Shown piece after piece: positions 1-13,036 of a stretch of 64,000 bases of DNA. The translations under genes and the position numbers were made by a program. A model generated the notes under the pieces. It was not told the origin of the DNA. It worked only from the letters and a program-made list of their open reading frames with translations, and ran no database searches. The DNA comes from Nicotiana tabacum (lineage: Eukaryota; Streptophyta; Magnoliopsida; Solanales; Solanaceae), in NCBI RefSeq assembly GCF_000715075.1, contig NC_134082.1, positions 213,330,948 through 213,394,947 of the forward strand. The letters run 5' to 3'. How positions within the stretch are numbered: position 1 is the stretch's first letter; each line of letters opens with the position of its first letter.

Positions 1-1952
1 GAATATATCTCTAATGGAAACTACCGCGCTCATCTATCAGGTTAGCGGTGTAAACCATTTAGCATGTACATTTTCAAGGATTTCGATGCTGGGTTGAATA
101 TGGAAATACACTGATAAATGACTGTAATAGCCTTGTTGATGAATCTTTGTGGTGAGGCATCGGGCGAAGAAGTATGCGTATTCATCATATCTTTACTTTC
201 CCTGCTAGTAGAAAAGAAGTTCGTAAGTTTAAGTATTTTACCATCATAAAGTAAAATAAAGATAAGGATCTATTGATTTTCTTCAAGAGTAACACTAATT
301 TGACTTGATCACTGATCCAAATGCAATCAGTTCATGAGTGCTGCATCATCCTCAAACAGCATTCTATTAAAAGCAGGAAAATATCCCTGACGTATAAAAA
401 TATTTTTGCTACTTATGAACTTGAGGACAGTTTCTTTCACTCTGTTACATACAAGCATTAGACATCTGATTCATCATCTTGATTTTACACATATTGGTAT
501 TCTTGTGCAATTACTGTAGTTTGATTGAGAAACAGTGTAATGTTTCATTTACACGTAGAGAATGAGAAATACAAGACGTGTGCCAGTTCTGTTGGTTGAC
601 ATTCGTACTGAGAAACTGTTGGACCTTTAATTTCTTACAATCTTTCTTTTTGTTTTACACTTTCATTTAACCCTGCATGTCTATTATGCTACAGAAAATA
701 TAAAAAATGAGACTACATGTTCAGCTCATCTCGAACAACATTCGTATTTGCAGAAACTAGTCCAAGAAAGGTCCTCAAGTGGTCAGACAGGTTGTCAGTA
801 CTGATTGGTGTTGCCAAGGCTGTGCACTTTCTTCACACAGGCGTAATTCCTTCTTCATTTAGCAACCGCTTGAAGACGAGTAATATATTGCTTGATGAGC
901 ATCACATGGCAAAGCTAAGTGATTATGGGATGTCTATCCTTATGGAAGAAACTGAAAAGGTTAGAAGTATATTTAAATATTTTGGTGAGGAAGGTGAATT
1001 TTCAAAATCTATAGGATAGACAGTAATTTCTCATACTCAATATGTCTTTTTCAGGCAAAAGGAGATGACTTCACCTCCTGGTAAGAAACTTTTTACTCGT
1101 ATATATTCCTTAGAGTACCTTAACAACTTCCTTTTGCTAAACCAACTGGGATAGGTTTTCGCGACATTCTATTTTGCGAATGTCAAATAGATGCATTTTA
1201 TCATCTACTATAGCTGTTCTCGAGATATAAGATCGGTTGTTTTCCTTTTCTTGTGTAGGCATATGACAAAGAAAGAGGACGATGTTTATAACTTTGGTTT
1301 CATATTACTGGAGTCACTGGTTGGCCCTACTGTCAGTGGAAAAGGAGAAGCATTTTTGCTTAATGAAATGGTACGAAACTGGAGCTAATATTGTTATGCA
1401 ACTTTCATTGACAGTAATGTAAGACGCTCTTCAGCAATTTGTTCCTTTTAGGATACTAAACTTTCTTGCCGTCTCTTTCAATCTTGGATAAGTAAAGTAA
1501 CAAAATTTTCTTTCTCTGCCGCCTATACTTTACAATCACTATAGATTAGCAGAACAGCGATTGAGTTTCTGATATGCGAATACAGTTGAGAGAAAAGTTG
1601 AACTTGTTAATAGCTGCGACAGTCAAAAGGATTGATTTTTTCAATGGTGTTATACTAATATGTCTGTGACACGTCGTTTGAGTTGGAAAATAAACACTTG
1701 AATCTGCTCTTTGAACAGCAGGCATCCTTTGGTAGCCAAGATGGTCGACGCAGAATTGTGGATCCAGTAGTGCTAACCACTAGCTCCCAAGAGTCATTGT
1801 CAATTGTAATATCCATCACAAACAAATGCATATCTCCCGAGTCATCAAATCGCCCTTCGTTTGAGGATGTTCTCTGGAACCTACAATATGCAGCTCAAGT
1901 CCAAGCCACATCCGATGCAGATCAGAAATCCGGTCCTACTTCACCGTCATGA
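1..1952 (+). CDS. Probable inactive LRR receptor-like kinase, 3' part (gene begins before the window)
   Basis: This is the C-terminal half of a receptor-like kinase, the membrane signalling family with an extracellular LRR domain and an intracellular kinase fold. Exons joined by GT-AG and unbroken frame are 1-40, 754-959, 1055-1080, 1259-1370 and 1722-1952, giving about 204 aa. Seen: EYISNGNYRAHLS at the window edge, then KVLKWSDRLSVLIGVAKAVH, LKTSNILLDEH and DDVYNFGFILLESLVG, and a C-terminal SNRPSFEDVLWNLQ motif. The catalytic loop has no HRD, because the residues before LKTSNILL are FSNR, and DFG is replaced by SDYG, so the domain is a pseudokinase. The phrasing matches the Arabidopsis At3g03770/At5g14210 class from memory. 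Every junction keeps frame, so the gene looks functional. The 0.7-kb intron at 41-753 is a normal plant intron. Confidence 0.85.
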
Positions 1953-2350
1953 GCTATTTCAGAGGTCCAACTGCATTAGCATGGGAGAAAGTTAGCTGAT
2001 TTGATGATGGTTATAGGCGTACAAAACGGTATGCTAGCCTAAAGGCTCATGTTTAAGCTACTAATCCTCATTTTCTTTATTTTGCATAGAAATGTAAATT
2101 TGTCAGATTCTTTAATTCTAGTAATAGGTGAGAATTTGCATAGCATAGGCCTTATTCGTACAATTGGATCAATAATAGTTAGGTGAATTTGTTGTTTCTT
2201 GTGAGAGATCAAGTTTCTGGTCCAGATATATCATTGCAATTGAACTCCTGGAGATTTAGATTCAGAGAATGTCAATATTTTAGTCATCATGTTTTTGGTA
2301 AAGCAGAAAGCAAAAATATGGATATCGCAGATACAAGATATTTAAGACAT
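1953..2350. other. 3' flank of the receptor kinase gene
   Basis: This is AT-rich, non-coding sequence following the kinase stop codon. It probably contains the 3' UTR and polyadenylation region. I see no repeat family or conserved ORF in it. Confidence 0.5.
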
Positions 2351-2774
2351 TAGGGTTCGTTTGGTAGGATGCATTAGAGAAAATAATGCATGTATTAGCT
2401 TTCGGTATTACTAACCTCTTGTTTGATACACTTTTTCAATTTACGTATTACTAATGCAAGTATTAGTTATACAATCTATTTGGTATTATCTATGTATAAC
2501 TAATACATAGCAAAATATGGTATTAGCAATACCAAGGCAATTAATGCATGCAGTAGCACGGTTAAATTAAAAATTGTCCATAAAGAATGTGAAGGACATT
2601 TTTGGTAACAACTAATTTTTAAAAATTATACAATGCATTTTAATTTTTAATACACCACACCAAACATTGGATAAGAGATAATCTTTGCATAACTAATGCT
2701 TGCATTACTAACCCATGCATTACTAATATAATTTAATTAGTTTTATTCTTATACACCATACGAAACGACCTCTA
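2351..2774. mobile_element. MITE with imperfect terminal inverted repeats
   Basis: The left end reads GGGTTCGTTTGGTAGGATGC. The right end, reverse-complemented, reads AGAGGTCGTTTCGTATGGTG, so the termini are imperfect inverted repeats. The interior is a run of short motifs built on ATTACTAATGCATG, and no protein is encoded. The GTTTGGTA-type terminus is common among small non-autonomous DNA elements of Solanaceae. I could not fix a target duplication with certainty. Confidence 0.65.
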
Positions 2775-2914
2775 TGACTGTGGTACATGATAACAGATAT
2801 CCCCCGAGAGCCCACGAAAAGGAGAAAGCACTACTTACAAGGATTTTTTCTCTTTTCGAGCTCAAACTCGAGATATCTAATTAAGGGTACAAGGATTTGA
2901 TTCATCCTAATTAG

Positions 2915-3245
2915 GGCATCTCCACTACTTTTCACAAACTTGTTCGTTCTTTTACGAAAATAGCCCTTCGACAACTAAAAGATACTCTAAGGCTATCTCG
3001 GCAAGAACGGTTTTAAGACATCACTGAAGCCGGGCCGGCTTATTTTAACTAAAAACCAAAACGGTATTCACTTGACCACTGACTATTTTCTTGTTTTTCA
3101 AATAATAAAAGACCTGGTTTTGCAAACACGGCCTTTCAGCGCCTCAGGGACGAAGATTTTAAGGCTGTGAGGGTCAAAAATCAAAACATAACCAAAGGTG
3201 TCTGTTTATGCAAAATCAGCCTTCCGACGTCACGTTTGGGAACAA
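2915..3245 (-). mobile_element. Detached leader fragment of a Tat/Ogre-like retrotransposon
   Basis: The stretch follows the same order of phrases as 27800-28130 inside the large gypsy element. These are the 'tcttttacgaaaa-agcc' block, 'gatactctaag', 'gcttattttgac', 'ggacgaag.tttttaaggctgtg.gggtcaa', and 'gcaaa.tcagccttccg.cgtc'. In the full element this region is the untranslated leader between the 5' LTR and gag. Here it stands alone with no LTR or coding region. Orientation is given as minus to match the full element. Confidence 0.7.
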
Positions 3246-3465
3246 GGACATGGCCATGACACGAGTCAGGACATCGCAGGACATGACAGGGCGTGGCCAT
3301 GCACGGGTCAGGACATGGCAGGACGAGTCAGGACGAGTCAGGACGTCACAGGACATGGCAGGGCGTGCCCATGGCACGGCGTCGCACCAAGCCGCACCAC
3401 GTCGCTCCACGCCGCACCACGTCGCTCCACGCCGCACCACGTCGCTCAACGTCGCACCATGCAAA
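3246..3465. repeat. GC-rich minisatellite in two registers
   Basis: The first half repeats a roughly 10-bp unit of the type 'caggacatgg/caggacgagt'. The second half repeats a roughly 20-bp unit built on 'cgccgcaccacgtcgctcca' about three times. Base composition jumps sharply against the AT-rich surroundings. Several overlapping open frames on both strands are a by-product of the short repeats and are not reported as genes. Confidence 0.8.
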
Positions 3466-5184
3466 GCGCAATGGGTGTACTATTTTTTGCACCAAATCTA
3501 AATTTGGTGTTTTTTTGCTACAATGGAACACCAAATCTTGCACCATTATAGTGCATGAATAATGTTGCACCAAATGTGATTTATTATTATTTTATTCATT
3601 TATTTTTATTTTTTTGGACTTTTAATTTATCATATGTAGTGTATATAATTAATTTTTATATTAAGATCTTTATAATTTTAATTTTACATCTTTAGAATTT
3701 GTTTGAAGGAAATAAAAAATGAAATTTAAATAGAAGATAATAATATAATATAGAAGAAAGAGAAGAAATATTTTTTTTTGATGTAAAAAATAGTATAATG
3801 GTTGGAGTAAATTTGGTGTTACACCATTTTAGTGTGAAATTTGATGTTAACGTCGGAGATGATTTATTGGTGGCTGGCTGTTTGGAGCAATTGGTTGAGG
3901 GACAAGACTATGTAACTTGCACACAGACCAACAAAGTAGGGCGAAAAAGCAATATGTTTAAGATGGGTCGCAGGAGAAATTTTATTTTGTGCATACACAA
4001 CTGATATTAGTTGTTTGAGGTATTTTTTTGTCTCATAATTTTGTAGTTCCAGAATTTCGTAGATTCTTGAACCAATTTACACCCTTCATTTTCCTATTTC
4101 GTGTATCTGCGGATTGTATTGCATTTCACAACTTTATCACTGTTCTTCACAACTTATATTGACAAGATAAAACATCTTTATTATACTATTAATATAGGCA
4201 GAATAGTTCGGACCCCCTTAACTTTGACAATTTTTGTTTTTAGTTTCCCTTAAACTTCATACGGTCTTTAATACCCCTATGAACATGGCAATTTCATAGC
4301 CTCGATCCTCTTGACACTGACAATCGATGAGACTGACACACGCGGTGCCATATGGATTTTTTCGTCCATGTGATATTTGTTAACAATAATAAAATATATA
4401 TTTTTATCTTTTTAAGTCCACCAACCATTTAAATCATTTTTTCTGTGCTAAAATCTGTTAAAAAAAGTTTGAAACAACGTTATTTTGACTATAATTTTTA
4501 TTTGGCTAAAGATGATATTTTAATCATGTTATTTCTACACATTAGTTCAAGAAAAAAGGAACACACAATTAGAATATATTATAATTACATCTAAATAAAT
4601 ACGTTATTGGAACTCCATATATGGGTTACGTAAATAGTTTAGCTAAAAATAATAAATTTTCGACCAAATATTTGCGAATTTGACTTGAAAAAGAAAAATG
4701 CATAGTTAAATAAATAGTTATTGCATGAAAATAAAAATAAATACACATTTTTTGGTAGAAAATACACTATTTGAACTTCACTACTTTGGATAAATTTTCT
4801 TTTTATTTGACAAAAATAAATGGAGTTTCAACTAACGTTTATAAATTTGGACCGAAAAAAGATAAAAAATATATAGCTGAAACATATATTCATTGTATTT
4901 AACAAAAATACAATTGGAATAAAATATGCAATGTATAATTAGAAAAAACAACGAGAAATACAATTGATAAGTCATTATATTTGTTTATGTGACAATTAAT
5001 ACTTGAAAAATACCCTACATAGAAGCTGATTTTTGATTTTTCTTCCCTCTCACGCGCCTAAAAGAGAGTGTATTCACGCTCTTTGCTACACCAGCATTTA
5101 GAGAGTTCAAGATTATCGAATTTTCAAGTTCAGGTGGTATTAAAAATTACGTGAAATTTAAGAAGGAATTAAACAAAAGTTGTC
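3466..5184. other. AT-rich intergenic DNA with scattered old repeats
   Basis: At 3466-3840 phrases such as 'caccaaat', 'atttggtg' and 'acaccattttagtg' occur in both orientations, which suggests a decayed foldback element. At 4200-4360 there is a 'ggacccccttaactttgac' type dispersed plant repeat. The rest is AT-rich with no supported gene. Confidence 0.45.
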
Positions 5185-5302
5185 TCTTTGAGCCGAGGGT
5201 CTCCTGGAAACAGCCTCTCTGCCCCGGGTAGAGATAAGGTCTGCGTACATATTACCCTCCCCAGACCCTACTTATGAGATTACACTGGGTTGTTGTTGTT
5301 GT
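5185..5302 (+). mobile_element. SINE 3' portion (tRNA-derived, TTG tail)
   Basis: The text runs from 'ggaaacagcctctctgcccc' through 'gggtagagataaggtctgcg' and 'ccctccccagaccctactta' to 'gagattacactgggttgttg', with several GTT units at the end. This is the body and TTG-repeat tail of a common Solanaceae tRNA-derived SINE. The tRNA-like head with A and B boxes is not visible, so the copy is 5'-truncated. Confidence 0.85.
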
Positions 5303-5880
5303 TACCGAGTGCGGTGGGATCCCGAACATTTTTGCCTTTAATATATAACTCAAATTCCGAAAACACGATAATTTTAAATATCTTTGATTGCAATTATATC
5401 TTGGTATCGAGCTTGGACTTGGAGCAGTAAATAGGAGTAGGTGGCGTATGACCCCTATAGCTGTTTGGTAATGTCGGCGGAATCATCCACCTTTGTCACT
5501 ACCCCACCTTTGTCATACAGTATCACTCCACGCGCCTTTCAAATTACGTTAATCGCACTCCCTTCTCACTTCAGCCTTTAGCTGAAAAGACATAAATATT
5601 TTCTTAATTTTCTAATGCTACATTTATATTAGATCAAATTGATTTTAGGTAAAACAACACTTATTTTGAACCAAAAAAAATACAAATTATATAAAAAGCA
5701 AATTTTGATTTACATAGTATAGTACTTCTTCTTATTATTATTATTATTAAACTTCAACATGAAATAGAGGTTGAAATATTAATTTGAGGTGTACTTTAAG
5801 TGAAGTAATGATTTTTACTCGTAAAATTTTAACTTATTCCAAAGAAAATTTATGTACACAAACAATTTTAATAGTACTAA
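5303..5880. other. Intergenic, no gene seen
   Basis: This is AT-rich sequence with a short ATT microsatellite near 5733-5750. No coding or structural feature is supported. Confidence 0.4.
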
Positions 5881-6250
5881 GAGCCCGTTTGGACATAAGA
5901 CAAATTTTATTTTTTTCGAAAAATTTTTACTTTTTTTTTATCAATATTTGGCTATAAAATTTTAAATTTTCACTTGAAGATGAATTTTAAATTTTTTCGA
6001 GAATTTGAAAAACTCCAAAAAATTGTTTTTCAAAATTTTCACTTAGATCACTCACAAAACTTCAAAAACAACCCAAAATTATATTCATATCCAAAAACAA
6101 CTCTAGTTTTGAAATACCATTTTCACTTCAATATTTTTTTCACTTTTTTTCCGAAATTTTATAATTCTTATGTCCAAACGCCCACTAAGTATTTTTCAAC
6201 TTCAACGTCAAATTCTCATTTTCTCAATTTTAGCCAAACGGGTCCTTAAG
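5881..6250. mobile_element. hAT-like MITE, possibly nested or with a double terminus
   Basis: The left end is GCCCGTTTGGACATAAGA. An inner right end at about 6160-6185 reads, in reverse complement, GGGCGTTTGGACATAAGAAT. A second right end at about 6232-6250 gives GGACCCGTTTGGCTAAAA. The interior is AT-rich with 'ttcacttgaagatgaatttt'-type phrases and encodes nothing. A shorter relative lies at 62054-62215. Confidence 0.7.
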
Positions 6251-6315
6251 TTTTGTTTTATAACTAAATCCATTTTTTTCCCTTTTATAACTAAAAGACT
6301 TATTTTTACATGTCG

Positions 6316-7019
6316 AGCGGTAGGGGTATTCATGGTTTGGTTTGGGTCGATTTTTTCCTAAAAAGAAACCAAATCAAGTAAGTCGGTTTTTCAAATATTG
6401 GAATCAAACCAAACCAATTAAGTCGATTTTTATCGATTCGAATTGTCGGTTTTTCGATTTTTCCAGTTATTTATTGTTTTTTTCTTAAATATGAGACATA
6501 CACTACCAAACACATATTCCGGCGATTACATTTTCAACGTAACACGATCAAATCAATTGCTTTTGAGAAATCTATCATTAACAAGATATATTGATGATAA
6601 TTGAATCAAATGGTAATGAATAATTTACGTACTCAATTAAAAATTAATTATTTTTAACATAAAATAAATTTTTGTACTTAACAAAAGAAAGCTACCAATC
6701 AGACTACGATGTAGTGGCAAAGAATTAGATTATTATAATAGTGAAAAACTAGACTAAAAATTACAAATGACTAATATGTACCTTAAAAATTTAGAAACTT
6801 TATATAAAAATATACATATATATATAAGTATAATAATAAATTTAAATAGCTATTTTTATAGTCGGTTTGGTTTGTTTTTTTCCAGTTATTTTTTTATTAA
6901 AACCACATCAAATAAAATTTGATCGGTTTTTAAAATTCAAAACCAAAATCAAACTAAACCTAAAAAGTATCGGTTTTTTGTCAGTTTGGTTCGATTTTTC
7001 GTTTTTTTATGAACACCCA
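6316..7019. mobile_element. Non-coding element bounded by GGGTRTTCAT inverted ends
   Basis: The left end reads GGGGTATTCATGGTTTGGTT. The right end, reverse-complemented, reads GGGTGTTCATAAAAAAACG. The sub-terminal regions are rich in 'ggtttggttcgatttttcgg' and its complement, so the ends can fold together. No ORF is supported. A fragment with similar wording is at 62440-62560. Confidence 0.6.
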
Positions 7020-7798
7020 GCGTTATTAGTGTTTGTTATGCACCTTCTCATTTGCGAGTACGCTTTCTACTTCCGGACAACCGGAAAGCACCATGGATTC
7101 TGGAGCACAAAAATAGCAGTCTCCACCACTCGACCTTTGAAATTTTTAGCTAATTTTATTTCAATATATGTTGTCCTGTTCCCTGTTTTCAATTAGAAAA
7201 GACATTCTTCTCTCTGCTCAAATGCTCAAATGACCACGCCTTCGGCTGAAAATTCGCACCACTTTTGCCGTATGCCTTTTTCCTATATTCTCAGTATCTA
7301 GTCTCCTCTGTAAGTCTGCTAAATCTTTGCTATTTGTTTGTGTATATTTTGTTTTGTAATGCTTCAATTTAGTACTCTGATTTGGCTTTGTTTCACTTTG
7401 ATTTTCCTTCTAACAGGTTAAGATTCTTATTCTACAATGTGTTTGCTTTCTTTTTCATGAGTTATTAATTGGCTTAAGCATTTAAAGTGAGTGTTAAAAT
7501 GTTAAAAAGTTACAGTATAATTGTTTCCTGAATGAGAAAAGGAGCTTTGTAGAAAAGCATAGAGCATGTGCAAGCACAGAATAATATTGGCATGGAATAT
7601 GAATTAACTTTGATATTCTCATCAGTGAAGTTATTTAATAATGCTACTTTCTTTCATAATCAAAGTTAGGTTTCCATTTAATTGCAGAAAAGATTAAATC
7701 TTGTTGGATTCTGTAGCTATATTGTAGTTCAAGACTCAAGAGGATTTTGCTTTAGCATTTGCAGGCTTGTATACTTTTACTGAAGATCATTTGAAATT
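7020..7798 (+). promoter_or_regulatory. Promoter and 5' UTR (with probable leader intron) of the NT-C2 gene
   Basis: The stretch separates the upstream repeat from the ATG at 7799. A pyrimidine-rich leader near 7270-7312 followed by 'ctctgtaagtc' looks like a splice donor. 'catttgcag' just before 7765 looks like its acceptor, so a 5' UTR intron of about 450 bp is likely. A TATA box cannot be assigned with confidence. Confidence 0.45.
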
Positions 7799-10700
7799 AT
7801 GATTTCGGGACTTAGGGCGAAATCTAGGAAAGGCCCCTCAGTTCAAGTTGATTATCTAATTCATATTCAGGATATTAAACCTTGGCCGCCCTCACAGTCA
7901 CTGAAGACGGTCCGCGCTATTCTAATCCAATGGGAACATGGAGATAGGAGTGGCTCTACTGGTCAAGTTGTTCCGTCTTTAGGCTCCGGTGTTGGTGACG
8001 GAAGCATTGAGTTCAATGAGTCTTTTAAACTTCCTGTGACACTATTGAGGGAAATTTCCATTAAAGGTGGAGATGGAGACACTTTCCAGAAAAATTGCAT
8101 TGAGTTCAACTTGTATGAACCGCGCCGTGATAAGACGGTGAAAGGTCAACCATTAGGAACTGCTATTATCAATTTGGCTGAATATGGTGTTGTTAATAAG
8201 GAAGGTTTGAATGTTAGTGCCCCTATTAATTGCACGCGGGCTTATAGGAACACTGTACAACCCCTTGTCTTCCTGAAAATCCAGCAATTTGATAGGAGTC
8301 GCGCGAGCTCGTCCTCAAGGGATGTATTGACAAGAGGAGCATCGATAGACCGTACTGGTGTTGAATCTGTTTCTACATTGACGAGTGAAGAATACGCTGA
8401 GGAAGCGGAAATTGCCTCGTTCACTGATGATGACGTTTCCTCACACTCATCAGTTGCTGCTTCTTCTTCAGCTAATGGATCGAACTGTGGTTCACTACCA
8501 CAAGGAGAGGTATAATGCTTATTTTTTCCAATTTATTTTTTGTCCTCTGCAATTGCTTCTAAATTGCATGATGCAAAGATTTTTCCTTTATGTTGTGTTT
8601 ATTGCAGGATGAAACTGAGGGAGTGAAAAGTAATCCTAATGAAGATGAACATGTCATCCTATATTCAAAGAACAAGTCTGCGGATTTGGATGAGAAGCAA
8701 GTGGTGAAGTCATTATCGAATTCGAATCCAAGTTTGCCTCACTCTCCAACTGATTTGTCTTCTGATCTGGCATGGCTCTCAAGGAAAATTGGTGGTAATG
8801 GTAGCAATAAATTGGCAACTTCAAATGCGAATGAAATAACTGAAAACACTCTGAATCCATATGTGATAACCGAACATGTCGAACCAGTACAACAAAGGGA
8901 AAGAATACTGGCTAATAGTGATAGTGGTGGTGAAATATCTACTCAGCAATGTTGTGATGAAGAGAGGGTCAGTAGTCATCTAGATCAAGTAGGCTTTCCA
9001 ATTTCACATATAGATGAGAGTAAGAGCTTTATGAACTCAGCAAGTCATTTCTCCAGCTCTGAGAATGCTGAGAATGCTTCGACTCCGGTTGGGAATAGGC
9101 ATGAGGATGCGAGAGCTGTTGTTACCGAGAATGGTTCTAATGAGGGTGAAAACAGTGAGAAGTATCAGGAGAGGAGACAAGAATCTAGTGCCAATAACAG
9201 AGAGAATTATCAGAAAAATGAACAAGTAAAAGAAATTGTGGAAGAGGAAGAAAGTGAGGATGCTATGAAGAATGACTCAGAAGAAAGTGATGTAATTTCT
9301 GCTTACACCGATAGTTATGGAGAAAAGAGTAGTATCCAAAACAATGAGAGATTAAAGCATGTAAAGTCAGTCAGGTCATCAGCAGAACCTAATAGAGTAA
9401 ACGGGTCTGTCAAAGGCAATCAGCTTTTAGCACAAGACAAACAGATTTGTGCTCGAGGTTTAGCAAACGAGAGGAAAGATCGAAAGGCACAGTCAACTGA
9501 CACATCAACGATTCTTTTGGAAAGCAAACTCCATAAGTTGGAGCAAAGAGTGAAAATGGCGGAAGGAGAATTGAGAGAAGCTGCTGCAATTGAAGCTGGC
9601 CTTTATTCGGTTGTTGCAGAGCATGGAAGTTCCAAAAATAAGGTCCATGCTCCTGCTAGACGCCTCTCGAGGTTCTATTTCCATGCCTGTAAAGATGACT
9701 CTCCATTGAAAAGGGGAACTGCTGCTAAAAGTGCTGTCTCTGGATTAATTTTGGTTGCAAGGGCATGTGGAAATGATGTTTCTAGGTACTTCTTAGTTTC
9801 CAATCATTTTTTTTTGCATTCAACTAGCAGTTTTACTTTTTTCATCCCCACATATATGATGATGCATTTCTTTCTTACTGGAAGAAGCTGTTCAATAGCA
9901 AGTATTTTTTTGATATGAAATCCTAGCTGCAACCATATCACAGTTCCTTGAAATTCTTCTATATAATCATCTTCAAGCAACTTTGCAGAGCTGTGATGGC
10001 TCATCTCTTAGTCCTAAATCCAGTACATGAGTACACAAAAAGCTATTTTTCAAAGGCTCAAAGCACTATAATATCGACGCCTTTTGTGAAAGGCAGCTAA
10101 GTTGTATGCCTAAGAAAGTATTTACCCATTTCCCCGAACTTATTCTTATTTTAATTCTGCGCACAGGTTAACTTTCTGGTTATCAAATTCGCTGGTGCTG
10201 AGAGCAACTATAGGCAAATTCCAGCGGCAGCAGTATTTGCCTCATTCTACTGAAACTATGATTGGAAATGCCTTTTCCAGGGACAAGAAACAGATATCTT
10301 CTCCACTTAAGTGGGAGTCTTTCTCCAGCAATGGTATTAGGGATGATTTATGTGAAAGTTTTGGCAATTGGGAGGACCCGCGTACATTTACAAGAGCACT
10401 TCAGAGAACAGAAGCTTGGATATTCTCCCGTATTGTTGAATCTATTTGGTGGCAGGTCTCTCTTCCAGGTCCAATTGAACTTTAAAATTGAAGAATCATT
10501 ATCTGATTGATTAATACAACTGCCCTTTTTATTTTTTCAGACTCTCACTCCACATATGCAATCTGGTGCTGCAAAAGAAATCCGTGAAAGTATGAGTTCT
10601 CTGATAAGCAATGTGTATAGAAGGACAGCAAGTTCAGATAATGAAGAGCGAGGAAGTTTTTCTTCAGAGCTTTGGAAGAAAGCCTTCAAAGATGCATGTG

Positions 10701-12610
10701 AAAGGATTTGCCCTGTTCGAGCTGGAGGACACGAATGTGGTTGCTTGCATTTTCTATCTAAACTGGTACTAGCTGGCACATTGTCCTTCAGTATCAAATT
10801 TTCCCTAATTATTACATGAAATACTATCAGTCTGAGAACAACTTCACAGGAAATTTTCGAAAGCTACTACATTAAAATTTACCTCATAAACACTGACTTA
10901 TATGACACTGTAAGCTCATGTAAGATGAATTTGGATAAGAAAATCTAAGCTTCAACAAATGTGAATTCTCCTTAACTTTGTTTGCATCTTTTCCATAATG
11001 TATGAAAATGTTGCTGACTGAGATTGTAGTCTACTTCTAGTTCTACTTTTACTTTGGTTAAATTATGATATTTTGGCGTAAGTGGTTGTTGTTATGCTTT
11101 ACGGTTCAGCATCTTGTAAAGCTCCAAAAATTTCAGTAGTGCGTTTCCATTGAATTGTTTTAGTGTGCATCATGCTTGATATTCTAAAACATTTTTATCT
11201 TGTTGCTAAGAATGTCAAACTTGTAACCAGATAATGGAACAATGTGTTGCTAGATTGGATGTAGCCATGTTCAACGCCATCCTTCGAGAGTCTGCTGATG
11301 AGATTCCTTCAGATCCTATATCAGACCCGATTAGTGATGCTGATGTTCTTCCCATTCCAGCTGGAAAGGCTAGCTTTGGGGCGGGGGCACAACTGAAAAA
11401 CATGGTAAGAATTATGGTTGGATTTTGCCAAGTTAGATGGAGTATTAGTGACCTTGGATAGCTAATAATGTTCATGATACATGAAAGAAATTTCTTTTCA
11501 CTTATTCAGCCACCTCACTTTCCCCTTCTCATCCAAGAAAAAGGAAAATTTTCCTTCCTCATCTTTTCCCTATTTGTACATTCAACCCCTTTTCCTGCAA
11601 ATACGTTCTAATGCACGTTGCTTAGATGTCATTGGTAACATTCATGAAAAATTAATTCTCCATTATTTGTCTTTTGATGGAGATACTGTATATGATTTTT
11701 TTCATGTGGATCACAGATCGGGAGTTGGTCCAGATGGCTTACTGACCTTTTTGGCATTGATGATGGGGAGTCACTAAAAGATATAAAAGGGGCAGATAAC
11801 AATGAAAAGGATGGGAGTAAAGAATTTGACACCTCTGCGAAGGCATTCTATCTCCTTAATGCATTGAGTGATCTTATGATGCTTCCAAAGGATATGCTTT
11901 TAGACAGGACAATAAGAAAAGAGGTCAACCTCAGAACCCTAAGCATTAAGATGTGTTCTCTGTTTTCTCTCCCTTGATATATGGTGCTACTTGCTTATGC
12001 AGGTATGTCCAGCATTTGGTCCACTGCTAATAAGAAGGGTTCTTAATATATTTGTCCCTGATGAATTTTGCCGTGATCCAATACCTGAAGCTGTATTTGG
12101 AGCTCTTCACTCTGAGGTAGGCTCATTTCTGTCTTTATTCATTTTTGCATAGGTAGAGTTTGAACTTTATCTTGTGTATTCACGGAGTTAGATTTTGAAT
12201 CTGGAATATGATGCCAGCTAAGCTTTGACCGCAATGAATTAACTCTTGCAAGTCTGATCTGCTTATGGATTTTTCTTGGTTAGGATCCTCTTGAGGCTGA
12301 GGATGATTCTGTTGCCAACTACCCATGCATAGCAGCCCCAGTAGCTTATATTCCACCTCCAATATCTTTAGTCACCGATATGTTGGGAGATATTTCTAGC
12401 TATTCTCAATTGACACGAAGTGGATCTTCATTGCTCAAAAAATCATACACAAGTGATGAGGAGCTGGAGCAATTGGATTCACCTTTGAATTTTATAATTA
12501 ACGATGGCTCTGAAGCTTCACAGGCTTTAGCAAAACCTAGTTGGATGACAAAAGGCAGTGGTAGGCAAAGGTATCAACTCCTTCGAGAGGTATGGATTAA
12601 CAGCGAGTAA
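7799..12610 (+). CDS. NT-C2 (EEIG1/EHBP1 N-terminal) and DIL-like domain protein, At3g01810 type
   Basis: Joining eight exons with GT-AG and continuous frame (7799-8509, 8608-9785, 10167-10455, 10541-10765, 11231-11404, 11717-11923, 12003-12116, 12284-12610) gives 1074 aa. Residues 1-165 form an NT-type C2 fold, including VDYLIHIQDIKPWP and VFLKIQQFDRS, known in membrane and cytoskeleton adaptor proteins. Residues 170-540 are Ser/Glu-rich and look disordered. A coiled coil follows at about 541-590 (ESKLHKLEQRVKMAEGELRE). From about 727 to 966 the pattern (IMEQCVARLDVAMFNAIL, GSWSRWLTD, CPAFGPLLIRRVLNIF) resembles the DIL cargo-binding domain of class V myosins. A role as a membrane or organelle-movement adaptor is inference. 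The C-terminus (RYQLLREVW) looks natural and all exons are open, so the gene appears intact. The DIL assignment is by eye. Confidence 0.88.
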
Positions 12611-13036
12611 ACTGATTAGTTGTTGTGTTAAAATATCGTTCTTGATTTGCATCTGAAGGAAGGTAGGAACAACAATGAGAGTATGATTTGTGGATATGAG
12701 AAGTATTTGTATATTGAAGGAGTTAGGTGTCTGTAGAAATGATTAATAAAGTTGAAAAGAAATGCGGCCTTTTCCTTTCTACTTCATCTTGTGATTGAAT
12801 TATCACAGCTGACTGTAATTTTTTTTTCTTCTGCCTCGCACTCTACAGTAGTTTTCATAGTACTTCACTATTATTACCATCATATAAAAATAAACCAGTT
12901 GTGTTCTAAAGATGGACTAGTAACATCCTTAAAAGGACGAGCCATGACAATATACTCTATCAGTCTACTGTGCATATCAAGGACGAACAGGTGTGACGCT
13001 CTGAAGAGGTTGGCAACCTTTCAAAACAGTCATGAC
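12611..13036. other. 3' flank of the NT-C2 gene
   Basis: This holds the probable 3' UTR and intergenic sequence. No further exon or repeat is supported. Confidence 0.4.

Noticed and set aside
3198..3573. Overlapping open frames on both strands, rich in His/Arg/Thr
   Set aside because: They arise from short GC-rich tandem repeats without stops. There is no family motif, and similar frames exist in several phases.
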